DNA from: an uncultured Bacteroidota bacterium
Lineage (GTDB): Bacteria; Bacteroidota; Bacteroidia; Chitinophagales; Chitinophagaceae
Length of the DNA: 7,361 nucleotides
NCBI GenBank assembly: GCA_903905685.1
Contig: CAIVHI010000305.1
Span: forward strand, 1-7,361
Reading direction: 5' to 3'
Positions 1-6,471 of the stretch are shown here, in pieces; within the stretch, counting starts at the first letter, position 1, and every line of letters starts with the position of its first letter. The notes beneath the pieces are model-generated. The model was not told the DNA's origin. It did no database searches and worked only from the letters and a program-made list of their open reading frames with translations. Position numbers and translations under genes: made by a program.

Positions 1-44
1 ATGCAGACTGTGAGTACCGCCAAAAACAACCTAATTTTACTCAT
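1..44 (-). CDS. 5' end of a secreted or outer-membrane protein gene (partial, runs off left edge)
   Basis: Only the first 14 codons are visible, read leftward from an ATG at 44-42: MSKIRLFLAVLTVC, with no stop before the edge. A short basic start (Lys3, Arg5) followed by an unbroken hydrophobic stretch is the normal beginning of a signal peptide. Support for a real gene comes from a good Bacteroidota-type promoter on the same strand at 138-109, which would give a leader of roughly 60 bases. The gene lies directly downstream of, and co-directional with, the large type B T9SS cargo gene. In Bacteroidota that place is often taken by a PorP/SprF family outer-membrane protein that partners the cargo, so this is the leading guess. 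It is an inference from position only; nothing visible identifies the family. Confidence 0.55.
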   Translation of the reverse strand, partial: MSKIRLFLAVLTVC

Positions 45-108
45 AGTATATTGAAATTTTACCTATTATCAAATTAATTACACAACTCGCGCTACGCCGA
101 TTCAACAT

Positions 109-138
109 CAAACATAGCCAATTTTACCAACTTCCAAA
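109..138 (-). promoter_or_regulatory. Bacteroidota-type promoter for the left-edge gene
   Basis: On the minus strand the -33-like box TTTG (138-135) is followed after 18 bases by TATGTTTG (116-109), a full match to TAnnTTTG. Transcription would start near position 103, about 60 bases before the ATG at 44. This suggests that the left-edge gene can be transcribed separately from the large gene upstream. The call rests on motif matching only. Confidence 0.5.
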
Positions 139-196
139 AACCTTGGCCGCGTTATCACAATAAAAGACACATTGTGGTAAACAAAACGTTGGCTAT
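114..196. repeat. Nested inverted repeats after the large surface-protein gene
   Basis: An outer perfect 8-base inverted repeat, ATAGCCAA (114-121) and TTGGCTAT (189-196), encloses an inner 10-base one, TTATCACAAT (152-161) and ATTGTGGTAA (171-180), with a 9-base loop. The inner stem has one imperfect pair: a G-U in plus-strand RNA, a C-A mismatch in minus-strand RNA. It begins just after the stop codon at 208. On the minus strand a run of five T (140-136) follows about 11 bases beyond the inner stem. It may act as a weak terminator or 3' structure for the large gene, but the gap before the T run and the AT-rich stem make it poor as an intrinsic terminator. Confidence 0.3.
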
Positions 197-207
197 TTCC
201 TAAAATA

Positions 208-3200
208 TTATCTCAACAACGTGATATTCCCTTGATGTTGCTCTTTCTGACCATCGATGAAGGTCGCTTCTATCTTGAAGATATAGACACCTTCAGGTTG
301 ATCCACATTGTTGAAACGGCCGTCCCAACCACGTCCATCGGTGGTATTTGTAGTGAAAATCAATTCACCCCACCTGTTGTAGATGTTCATGGCAAACGAC
401 GTCAATCCCTTGGTCAGATACTGCCTTGGATAGAAATAATCGTTGATACCGTCCCCATTGGGCGTGAACGCATTCGGGATATCCATATAGCAATCGCTGG
501 TCACAATAACCGAATCCGACGTATAACAACCCCTTACATCTACCGTAGCCACATAAACGCCGGGAGCACCTACCGAGATCGATGAGGTCTTCGCGCCATT
601 GCTCCATTTCCAAGTTGCATTGGGATTGCCATAGTTGATTTTGTCTGACAACACTACAGGATTGCCACCGGGACAAATCGTGGTGTCGGCGCCGAGATTC
701 AGCGATGGCTGCGGCATAACCCAAACTTTGTGGCTTGCGCTCGTTTCAGGACAAGCACTATAAAGGGCAGTCACTGTTACCAAGAAACTGTCGGGATAAG
801 AGAAGCCGTACCTGACGGGATTCTCATTGTTGGAGCTGTCATTATAGCCGTCACCGAAATTCCATTTTACGCCCTTGTTGCCGAAACTGGCGAACAAACC
901 CGTAAAGGTTGCAAACGTACCCTGGCAGAAAACGCTGTCGGTCATGAGCAGATGGATGGGGCTGATGGTATCCACAAAAATGGGTTGGGTTACCGTAATA
1001 CTGCAAGGCACAAAATCGGTCACTGTCAATGAAGCCACATAAATACCGGAATGCATGTAGGTATATGGGGTGGATGCTCCGGTTGCAGTACCGCCGTCGC
1101 CAAATGCCCAAACATAAGTCGGAGATATGGCAGGGGTGGAACCGGAAAACGTAAGAGGACTACCTTGACAAACCGAGTCTTTCGGCGTTACCGATATGGA
1201 TGCTGTAAGTGGATGTACCAAGCTGATGTGCTCGGTGACGCTATCCTTACAAGTTGCACTGTGTGCGTAGAGGGTGACGTTGAACAGACCCTGTGTGTAG
1301 TAAATGTGCAATGGGTTGACTAAGTTCGACATATAGCCGTCTCCGAATTTCCACTCGTAAGCAGTTGCCCCAGAAGAAGTGTTGGTGAACGTTACCGAAT
1401 CTCCGGCACATCCCAGTTTCACTACATCTGTAAATGCCGCCTTAACGCTGTCATATACCTCAACCGATACCATAGCCCTCGGACTTGTACATCCGGCAAC
1501 CGTCTGCGTTGCCCAGAAATAGTAAGTTCCAGGATGAACCGTATTGACTGTGGGCGCAGTGGTAGACCCTGTTCCTCCCGTTGGAACGGTGTACCATGTT
1601 ACCGCGGTCCCTGAGACTACATCGAAAGGAACAAAAGTTTGACCGGGGCAATATTGGCCGGGCGAATCAATGATGTAAGGGGGCAGCGGCTGCGGATTGA
1701 TAGTAATCAGGAACGAATCAGGCAAGCTGGTACAACCGGAATCGGTCTGCGTTGCATAAATGGTTACTGAGCCGGGCAATAGGGTGCTCACATTGGGCGG
1801 CGTCAAAGAACCACCGCCGATACCTAACTCGCTAAACCAATGGATGACACCCGTACCCGATGGCGCAGCCGTTGGGGGGATGTAGGTATCATATTGACAG
1901 TAAACGGAATCGCCAACAATATCGGGCGTTGCCGGAGTAGGATGTACGGTCACCGTAATATCGGCCCTCGCACTGGTGCAACCACCCAAAGTCTGACCTA
2001 CCCAGTAAGTAGTCACCCCGGCGGTAGCGGTGTTGATAGGCGTTGGCGTAGTAGACCCAACGCCACCGGTGGCCGAAGTAAACCACTCCTCCGTACCGAT
2101 AATGCCGCCAACGGAGAATGGCACTGGAACGTCGTTTTGACAATATGTCGTGATACCCGTGATGGTAGGCGGAGCCGGCAATACATTGACCGTGATGACG
2201 AACGAACCGCGTGCACTTGTACATCCCGAATCGCTTTGTGTAGCATAGATGGTATAGACCCCTACGGATGCCGTGCTGATTGTGGGCGGTGTAGTGGTAC
2301 CGGTACCACCCGTGGGGGTGATGTACCACAATACATTGGTACCTGCCGTTGTAGGTGGTACATACGTGTCGCCTTGGCAATAGGTGCTTGTGCCCGTTAT
2401 GACTGGAGGTGCAGGGGTCACTACTACTTTAACAGTGATGGAGTCCCTCAAACTGATGCAGCCACCCACATTTTGCGCTACCCAGAAGGTGTAAGTGCCG
2501 CCGTAAGAGGTATTGACGGTTGGTGCCGTGGTAGAACCAACGCCACCTGTCCCCACAGTATACCACAACACGGTGCCTGTCGCTCCGGTAACGGTAAATG
2601 GCACAAATGGATCGCCCGAACAATAAGAAGTAACACCCGAAACGGTAGGTGTGGGCGGCTGCGTCAGCACGCCTGCATCAATTCTGGCGGTGTCTTTACA
2701 ACCGAAAGATGATGTGGCGATTACTTGATAAAAACCGGTATCGGCAGCCGTAAAGCCCGGAATCGTCGGATTTACCAAAGTAGACGTAAAGCCGGCAGGA
2801 CCTGTCCAAGCGAAAGTTTCTCCTACCGAATCGGGAACCGCGTTCAAAGTGAGGGTATCCACCATGCCGTAACACAGCGGTGCATTGGTGGAGAGCGTCA
2901 GTACAGGCTTCCAACGGATAACGACATGGGTAGTCGCCGTATCGTATTCGGTACCTATGATGCGCACCACTTTCCAAGTACCGGAATCGGCATAGGTAGA
3001 AGGGCTGATGACTACGTGGTGCAGGGTGCTGAAGAGGGTGCCTCCTGGCGTAAACCATTCATATGTAGCACCTACGGAATCGCCAATTGCATCAAGGTGC
3101 AGCACGTCGCCATCGCAAATGGCACTATTGTTGGTGGCACCAAAACAAGGGATTACCGTAAAATACAAAACCGTGGTGTTGCATGAATGCATGCCCGAAA

Positions 3201-4503
3201 CACTGTCGTTACCGGTAACAGTATAAGTAACAGGCCCGGTCAATGCATTGATATTCACCGTAACGTCGGTACCCGTAGTTGCTGACAAGCCTGTTGAAGG
3301 CGACCAAGTCCAAGATCCCCAGCTCCAATCTTTTTCATTGCCGTAGCGGATATCTACAGGCAAGGTAGTCATACCGGGATGGGCGCACGAAAGGAACGTA
3401 TCATCGACAACCGTGGATTGAATGCAATTGAGTACCAAAACGGGATCGGGGAAGGCACTATCGGTACAGGTTGAGTCCTTGAAATTCCATGCAAACGAAA
3501 CGATTGCACTGTCGTGTGGTGCGAGATTACCCAAGTTGTAAATCAACCCGTAGGCGATATCCTGATCGTAAGTAGTGTTTCCAAGTACATACCAAGACGT
3601 ACCGATACCTGTGGCGGTGCCGGCATATATCAAATCGAGGTTGTTGCCCGCAGTAAGCGAGGGGGGCCAACTTTGATAAATTAGGCACTTGGCGCGGCAG
3701 TCGCGGGTACACAATGACGAATAGGCATCTTGGTGGATAGATGGAGGACGGGCCTCAACCATAACGCGGTGGCGGGCATCTCCTTGGTAATAAATATGGT
3801 TGTTGGTAGGGAAGCTGCCACCGGTGGTCACTTCATCGTTATCGGGGTCGGCGGTCGCAAAATAATATACCCCGTTGAGTGTAGTGGCAGTGGTATTCTT
3901 GAAGATTACGGTCACCACGTCCCAAGACGACAAAGTATCTACCCTATTGTATTGTGTAATGGCCAAATTGCCACCGGCGGCGGTTCCTTGCCACACGCTC
4001 GTAACGGTGCCGGGAGTGAATGAGCAACTGCCCACGGAAGAAGCGGGAGCATAGATGTAACCGGTATTGGTACCTGTGAGGGTACCGGTAAAACCACCAT
4101 TGTTGTAAAATGCGTCTTCGCGCACCCCGTTCACCTGAACGGACCATCCGTCAAACGGGGTACCCGGCAAGTAGTGGGGGCCATAAAAAGGTATGCCGCC
4201 AGTACCTGCAACACCCCAGCCGGCCATACTCACATTGTATTGAAAATCCATCGAAGTCGTACTCGATGCCGTAGTACCCGTAATGGGGTCGGTATAGGAG
4301 TAGGTAGCCCCACCCGATGCCGTATGGTAGCCCGCAGGAGGATTGACCGTATTACCCCATGAACCATTCGGTGCAACCGCCACTTCGAGGTAACGCCCTT
4401 GTAAGAAAACGTCATCAGACACCAACTGCCCTTTCGCAGAATTGCAGAAAAATAAACCAACCGCCGCAAATACGACCAAAAAATAGTTGTGTTTCATGTT
4501 CAT
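208..4503 (-). CDS. Large multidomain T9SS type B (gliding-motility C-terminal domain) surface protein with Ig-like and PKD domains
   Basis: A 1431-residue protein predicted to cross the inner membrane by Sec and the outer membrane by the type IX secretion system. Layout by residue: signal peptide 1-25, cleavage likely AKG|Q26; an unnamed N-terminal region about 27-365 with an acidic DPDNDE motif (219-224) and three cysteines (C265, C269, C273); a Trp-rich linking domain about 366-452; Ig-like domains 453-531 and 532-615; five tandem CHU_C-associated Ig-like domains 616-1018, each with a YC...GC cysteine pair; three PKD domains about 1020-1265, with FGDG at 1053, 1134 and 1216; a final Ig-like domain about 1266-1338; and the CHU_C/type B domain 1339-1431, with IPNAFTPNGDGIND, IYNRWGE, GWDG and GVYIFKI. 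Such proteins are adhesins or gliding-surface proteins in this phylum; no catalytic domain is seen, so adhesion is an inference. The second Met (residue 3, position 4497) is an alternative start. No Shine-Dalgarno site is seen, but a strong promoter lies at 4564-4594. Confidence 0.95.
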   Translation of the reverse strand: MNMKHNYFLVVFAAVGLFFCNSAKGQLVSDDVFLQGRYLEVAVAPNGSWGNTVNPPAGYHTASGGATYSYTDPITGTTASSTTSMDFQYNVSMAGWGVAGTGGIPFYGPHYLPGTPFDGWSVQVNGVREDAFYNNGGFTGTLTGTNTGYIYAPASSVGSCSFTPGTVTSVWQGTAAGGNLAITQYNRVDTLSSWDVVTVIFKNTTATTLNGVYYFATADPDNDEVTTGGSFPTNNHIYYQGDARHRVMVEARPPSIHQDAYSSLCTRDCRAKCLIYQSWPPSLTAGNNLDLIYAGTATGIGTSWYVLGNTTYDQDIAYGLIYNLGNLAPHDSAIVSFAWNFKDSTCTDSAFPDPVLVLNCIQSTVVDDTFLSCAHPGMTTLPVDIRYGNEKDWSWGSWTWSPSTGLSATTGTDVTVNINALTGPVTYTVTGNDSVSGMHSCNTTVLYFTVIPCFGATNNSAICDGDVLHLDAIGDSVGATYEWFTPGGTLFSTLHHVVISPSTYADSGTWKVVRIIGTEYDTATTHVVIRWKPVLTLSTNAPLCYGMVDTLTLNAVPDSVGETFAWTGPAGFTSTLVNPTIPGFTAADTGFYQVIATSSFGCKDTARIDAGVLTQPPTPTVSGVTSYCSGDPFVPFTVTGATGTVLWYTVGTGGVGSTTAPTVNTSYGGTYTFWVAQNVGGCISLRDSITVKVVVTPAPPVITGTSTYCQGDTYVPPTTAGTNVLWYITPTGGTGTTTPPTISTASVGVYTIYATQSDSGCTSARGSFVITVNVLPAPPTITGITTYCQNDVPVPFSVGGIIGTEEWFTSATGGVGSTTPTPINTATAGVTTYWVGQTLGGCTSARADITVTVHPTPATPDIVGDSVYCQYDTYIPPTAAPSGTGVIHWFSELGIGGGSLTPPNVSTLLPGSVTIYATQTDSGCTSLPDSFLITINPQPLPPYIIDSPGQYCPGQTFVPFDVVSGTAVTWYTVPTGGTGSTTAPTVNTVHPGTYYFWATQTVAGCTSPRAMVSVEVYDSVKAAFTDVVKLGCAGDSVTFTNTSSGATAYEWKFGDGYMSNLVNPLHIYYTQGLFNVTLYAHSATCKDSVTEHISLVHPLTASISVTPKDSVCQGSPLTFSGSTPAISPTYVWAFGDGGTATGASTPYTYMHSGIYVASLTVTDFVPCSITVTQPIFVDTISPIHLLMTDSVFCQGTFATFTGLFASFGNKGVKWNFGDGYNDSSNNENPVRYGFSYPDSFLVTVTALYSACPETSASHKVWVMPQPSLNLGADTTICPGGNPVVLSDKINYGNPNATWKWSNGAKTSSISVGAPGVYVATVDVRGCYTSDSVIVTSDCYMDIPNAFTPNGDGINDYFYPRQYLTKGLTSFAMNIYNRWGELIFTTNTTDGRGWDGRFNNVDQPEGVYIFKIEATFIDGQKEQHQGNITLLR
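1450..2658 (-). repeat. Tandem array of five Ig-like repeats coded within the large surface protein
   Basis: Five units of 78-83 residues follow each other without linkers: unit 1 at 2658-2410, unit 2 at 2409-2173, unit 3 at 2172-1930, unit 4 at 1929-1684 and unit 5 at 1683-1450. Each begins near PP, then has YC, a W-aromatic pair, a Gly/Thr-rich turn (TGGxGSTT-like), and a GC followed by a beta-strand. This matches the CHU_C-associated Ig-like domain. Units 1, 3 and 5 share VPF and GGC/AGC after an aromatic-Trp strand (FWVAQ, YWVGQ, FWATQ). Units 2 and 4 share VPP/IPP, TIYATQ and DSGCTS. The array therefore reads A-B-A-B-A. Confidence 0.85.
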
Positions 4504-4563
4504 GGGGAGTTAATAAACGCTTTAAAGAAAATGACGAAAAAGTTACATTGCAAACTCAAACCT

Positions 4564-4594
4564 CAAATTTAAAAATTTCTTCGCAATAAGCAAA
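4564..4594 (-). promoter_or_regulatory. Bacteroidota-type promoter for the large surface-protein gene
   Basis: Reading the minus strand, TTTG (4594-4591) is followed after exactly 19 bases by TAAATTTG (4571-4564), a full match to the Bacteroidota housekeeping-sigma form TTTG-N19-TAnnTTTG. Transcription would start near 4558, giving a leader of about 55 bases before the ATG at 4503. This is the best promoter match in the window. Confidence 0.65.
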
Positions 4595-4618
4595 CAAAAA
4601 TTTAGCTTTCGAAAGAGA

Positions 4619-4640
4619 GCCTGCATGTTAACAGACAGGC
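4619..4640. repeat. Inverted repeat with nested palindrome between divergent promoters
   Basis: GCCTG (4619-4623) and CAGGC (4636-4640) pair around a 12-base centre that itself contains the perfect 8-base palindrome TGTTAACA (4626-4633). It lies 25 bases upstream of the -33 box of the large gene. Its form is that of a protein-binding site, but no regulator is identified. Confidence 0.25.
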
Positions 4641-4814
4641 CGGTAAGCAAATATGGATGGGTGCATTTTAAATAATTTTTATCGTAATTTACGTATTGCG
4701 ATATTGGACTCTCCATTTCAAAGCATGCGGGCGCGCCGGTTTCGCAACTCTCCGCCCTTGCCCACCTTCGAATCCCGATTTTTCCGTAATTGGGTCCAAA
4801 TGCATAACTTTATC

Positions 4815-4833
4815 ATTCCGATGGTTTCGGAAT
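4815..4833. repeat. Short perfect inverted repeat abutting the NHL-gene promoter
   Basis: ATTCCG (4815-4820) and CGGAAT (4828-4833) form a perfect 6-base stem around a 7-base loop. It touches the -33-like box of the plus-strand promoter (4833-4836), a position suited to an operator. A weaker alternative promoter, TTTC (4781-4784), 20 bases, TAACTTTA (4805-4812), would put this hairpin at the start of the transcript instead. Confidence 0.25.
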
Positions 4834-4863
4834 CTGAAAGGAGATAGCCGTATAGTAGATTTG
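4833..4863 (+). promoter_or_regulatory. Bacteroidota-type promoter for the NHL-repeat gene
   Basis: TCTG (4833-4836, three of four matches to TTTG) is followed after 19 bases by TAGATTTG (4856-4863), a full match to TAnnTTTG. Transcription would start near 4869. The first ATG in such a transcript is the one at 4887, which supports that start for the NHL-repeat protein and implies a short leader of about 18 bases. Confidence 0.55.
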
Positions 4864-4886
4864 AAGTGTTTTGAAGCTCGGATTTC

Positions 4887-6341
4887 ATGACTGCGGTACC
4901 CGATAAATCAATTGTCAGCAACCACAAAAAACTCCAAAACGTGTCAAAAAAATGGTTCCGCCCGTCTCTTAAAACTGCCTCAAACATGCTTGGCAGCCTG
5001 TTGCTGTTGGCGTTGGTATTTGGCCCAAGTCTGTGCAATGGGCAATTGATGATTTCCACCTTTGCCGGCGGCGGCACAACGCTGGGTGATGGCGGCCCCG
5101 CCACTGCCGCCAAACTGCTCAGCCCGTCGGGCATTTGTTCCGATAGATATGGCAATATTTACGTCTCAGACCAAAATGATTGTCGCGTTCGCAAAATTGA
5201 CACCGCGGGTATCATCACGACCGTTGCAGGCCGGGGGTATTCCGGCTCCGACAGCACCCACTATTCCGGCGACGGCGGCCCTGCAGATTCGGCCCGGCTT
5301 TGGTATCCCGAAGGCGTCGCCGTCGATACGTTCGGCAACCTGTATATCGCAGACCAGAACAACAATGCCATACGCATGGTGGCGGGAGGCAACATATACA
5401 CTCTAGCCGGCAATGGCACCATCGGCGATTCCGGTGACGGCGGCCCTGCAACAGCCGCAACCCTCTGGCACCCTGCCGACGTTACGGTAGACCGTTATGG
5501 AAATGTGTTCTTTGTGGACCAAGACAATAAGAAATTGAAACGCATAGATACCTTAGGTTTGATTACCACTATTTGCGGAACGGGGGTGGCCGGCTACAAT
5601 GGCGATAGCATTGCGGCCGATACCGCCCAATTGAATTTCCCGGAAGGCATCGGGACCGATACCGCTGGCAACCTCTATGTTGCCGACTTCTATAACGGGC
5701 GAGTTCGTAAGATAGATATGGCCACGGGCATGATATACTCCTTGGTTGGCTCAGGAACGTGTGTCAGTCCCAGTTCAGGAGACGGCGGACCGGCAACCGC
5801 TGCAGGCATGTGCGATGCTGCCGCAGTGGGCTCCGACCAATTTGGGAACATCTACGTTACAGACTTCTACAATTTCAAAATCAGGAAGGTCGACCCTTCG
5901 GGTGTCATCACGACCGTTGCCGGCAATGACACCTCGGGATTTTCGGGCGACTGTGGTCCTGCCACTGCGGCCGAGTTGAGCTATGCCCAAGGGGTGAACG
6001 CCGACCCCGCTGGGAACATCTATATAGCCGACTTCTCCAATTCCCGTGTACGGAAGGTTTCCGTACACGCTACATGTCCACCGGCCGACGTTCTGCCCGT
6101 TACCGAATACCCCGAAACGGCCCGCATTTATCCCAACCCCGCTCGCGATGTCGTAGCGGTAACCCGCCGTGGCATGTTCCATGTTGAGGTATCCAATTTG
6201 ATGGGCGCACAGGTTTTGGCTTCGGAAGAATGCAACAATGCCGCCGAAATAGACATCAGCAAGCTCGTTCCAGGCATCTACCTCATGACGATCAACGGAG
6301 GTGGACAAACCGATATCCGCAAGTTGGTGGTGGAACACTGA
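4887..6341 (+). CDS. Secreted six-bladed NHL beta-propeller protein with T9SS type A sorting domain
   Basis: A 484-residue protein. Residues 1-33 form an unusually long Lys-rich n-region, 34-48 are hydrophobic, and cleavage is likely CNG|Q53. Six NHL repeats follow, at about 58-111, 112-171, 172-227, 228-284, 285-342 and 343-393. Most show the family pattern GDGGPATAA, P-x-G-V, D-x-x-GN-(I/L)-Y-(I/V)-(A/S)D and a (R/K)(I/V)D end. Six repeats would close a beta-propeller. Blade 4 is the most divergent and lacks GDGGPA. After a short linker (394-412), residues 413-484 form a type A sorting domain: IYPNPARD, a Leu/Gly middle, VPGIYLM and a final RKLVVEH. T9SS exports such proteins and the C-terminal domain is normally removed. 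No enzyme motif is visible, so a binding role is likely but unproven. A shorter start at 4986 would give a typical signal peptide; the promoter position favours 4887. Confidence 0.93.
   Translation: MTAVPDKSIVSNHKKLQNVSKKWFRPSLKTASNMLGSLLLLALVFGPSLCNGQLMISTFAGGGTTLGDGGPATAAKLLSPSGICSDRYGNIYVSDQNDCRVRKIDTAGIITTVAGRGYSGSDSTHYSGDGGPADSARLWYPEGVAVDTFGNLYIADQNNNAIRMVAGGNIYTLAGNGTIGDSGDGGPATAATLWHPADVTVDRYGNVFFVDQDNKKLKRIDTLGLITTICGTGVAGYNGDSIAADTAQLNFPEGIGTDTAGNLYVADFYNGRVRKIDMATGMIYSLVGSGTCVSPSSGDGGPATAAGMCDAAAVGSDQFGNIYVTDFYNFKIRKVDPSGVITTVAGNDTSGFSGDCGPATAAELSYAQGVNADPAGNIYIADFSNSRVRKVSVHATCPPADVLPVTEYPETARIYPNPARDVVAVTRRGMFHVEVSNLMGAQVLASEECNNAAEIDISKLVPGIYLMTINGGGQTDIRKLVVEH
5058..6065 (+). 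repeat. Six tandem NHL repeats coded within the propeller protein
   Basis: Units of about 51-60 residues lie at 5058-5219, 5220-5399, 5400-5567, 5568-5738, 5739-5912 and 5913-6065. Some are close even in DNA: the run TCATCACGACCGTTGC occurs at the ends of units 1 and 5, and GACGGCGG recurs at the GDGG loop of several units. The spacing follows the protein repeats, so this is a coding repeat rather than a mobile or CRISPR-type repeat. Confidence 0.85.
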
Positions 6342-6394
6342 CCCGTGGGGTCCTGCGGAAAAACGCCCATCGGCCCAGTGCCCTACCTAGGCAC
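6340..6394 (+). terminator. Possible weak terminator structures after the NHL-repeat gene
   Basis: Two small hairpins follow the gene. GACCC/GGGTC (6340-6344 and 6348-6352) overlaps the stop codon and has a 3-base loop. GTGCC/GGCAC (6378-6382 and 6390-6394) has a 7-base loop. Neither has a real T run after it; the second is followed only by CCACATTT. They may slow or end transcription, but the evidence is thin. Confidence 0.25.
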
Positions 6395-6415
6395 CCACAT
6401 TTCAATGCAAACAAA

Positions 6416-6447
6416 TTTCCGGAAATGGACGTGATGGTATATATTTG
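6416..6447 (+). promoter_or_regulatory. Bacteroidota-type promoter for the small membrane protein gene
   Basis: TTTC (6416-6419, three of four matches to TTTG) is followed after 20 bases by TATATTTG (6440-6447), a full match to TAnnTTTG. Transcription would begin near 6453, about 19 bases before the ATG at 6472. The upstream in-frame TTG at 6445 lies inside the -7 box and so would not be in this transcript. Confidence 0.55.
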
Positions 6448-6471
6448 CCTGCAAACAAAAAAGTAAAATTA

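Larger units (their letters stand above)
4504..4886. other. Divergent intergenic region between two T9SS cargo genes
   Basis: These 383 bases separate two genes that start away from each other. They hold one promoter for each direction (4564-4594 minus, 4833-4863 plus) and several short inverted repeats. The AT-rich part near the minus-strand gene changes to a GC-rich stretch around 4728-4770. A TTCGAATCCC stretch near 4768-4776 recalls a tRNA T-loop but has no matching stems. Open frames here are short and overlap without recognisable protein features, so I call no gene. Confidence 0.6.

Noticed and set aside
1450..2658. Tandem repeats as a possible CRISPR or DNA satellite
   Set aside because: Spacing of 234-249 bases follows protein domains in one frame and the DNA copies are diverged; there are no short identical repeats with unique spacers.
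1840..2712. 290-codon plus-strand open frame opposite the Ig array
   Set aside because: An antisense shadow of the repeat-rich coding strand; its Arg/Cys/Gly-rich translation repeats because the Ig repeats do, and shows no domain.
4761..4800. tRNA-like TTCGAATCCC stretch
   Set aside because: No pairing stem on either side of the T-loop-like bases, no acceptor or anticodon arm, on either strand.
4653..4890. Two overlapping 64-codon plus-strand open frames in the intergenic region
   Set aside because: Low-quality translations in different frames with no recognisable features; they overlap the NHL promoter.
4718..5155. 145-codon minus-strand open frame across the intergenic region and the start of the NHL gene
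   Set aside because: It overlaps the well-supported NHL gene start and both its promoter and signal peptide, and its translation shows no domain, signal or membrane pattern.
5775..6338. 187-codon minus-strand open frame opposite the NHL gene
   Set aside because: Antisense shadow of a gene with clear NHL repeats and a sorting domain on the plus strand.
6445..6471. Upstream TTG start for the small membrane protein
   Set aside because: It lies inside the TATATTTG promoter box at 6440-6447, adds only PANKKVKL before the ATG, and would not be in the predicted transcript.
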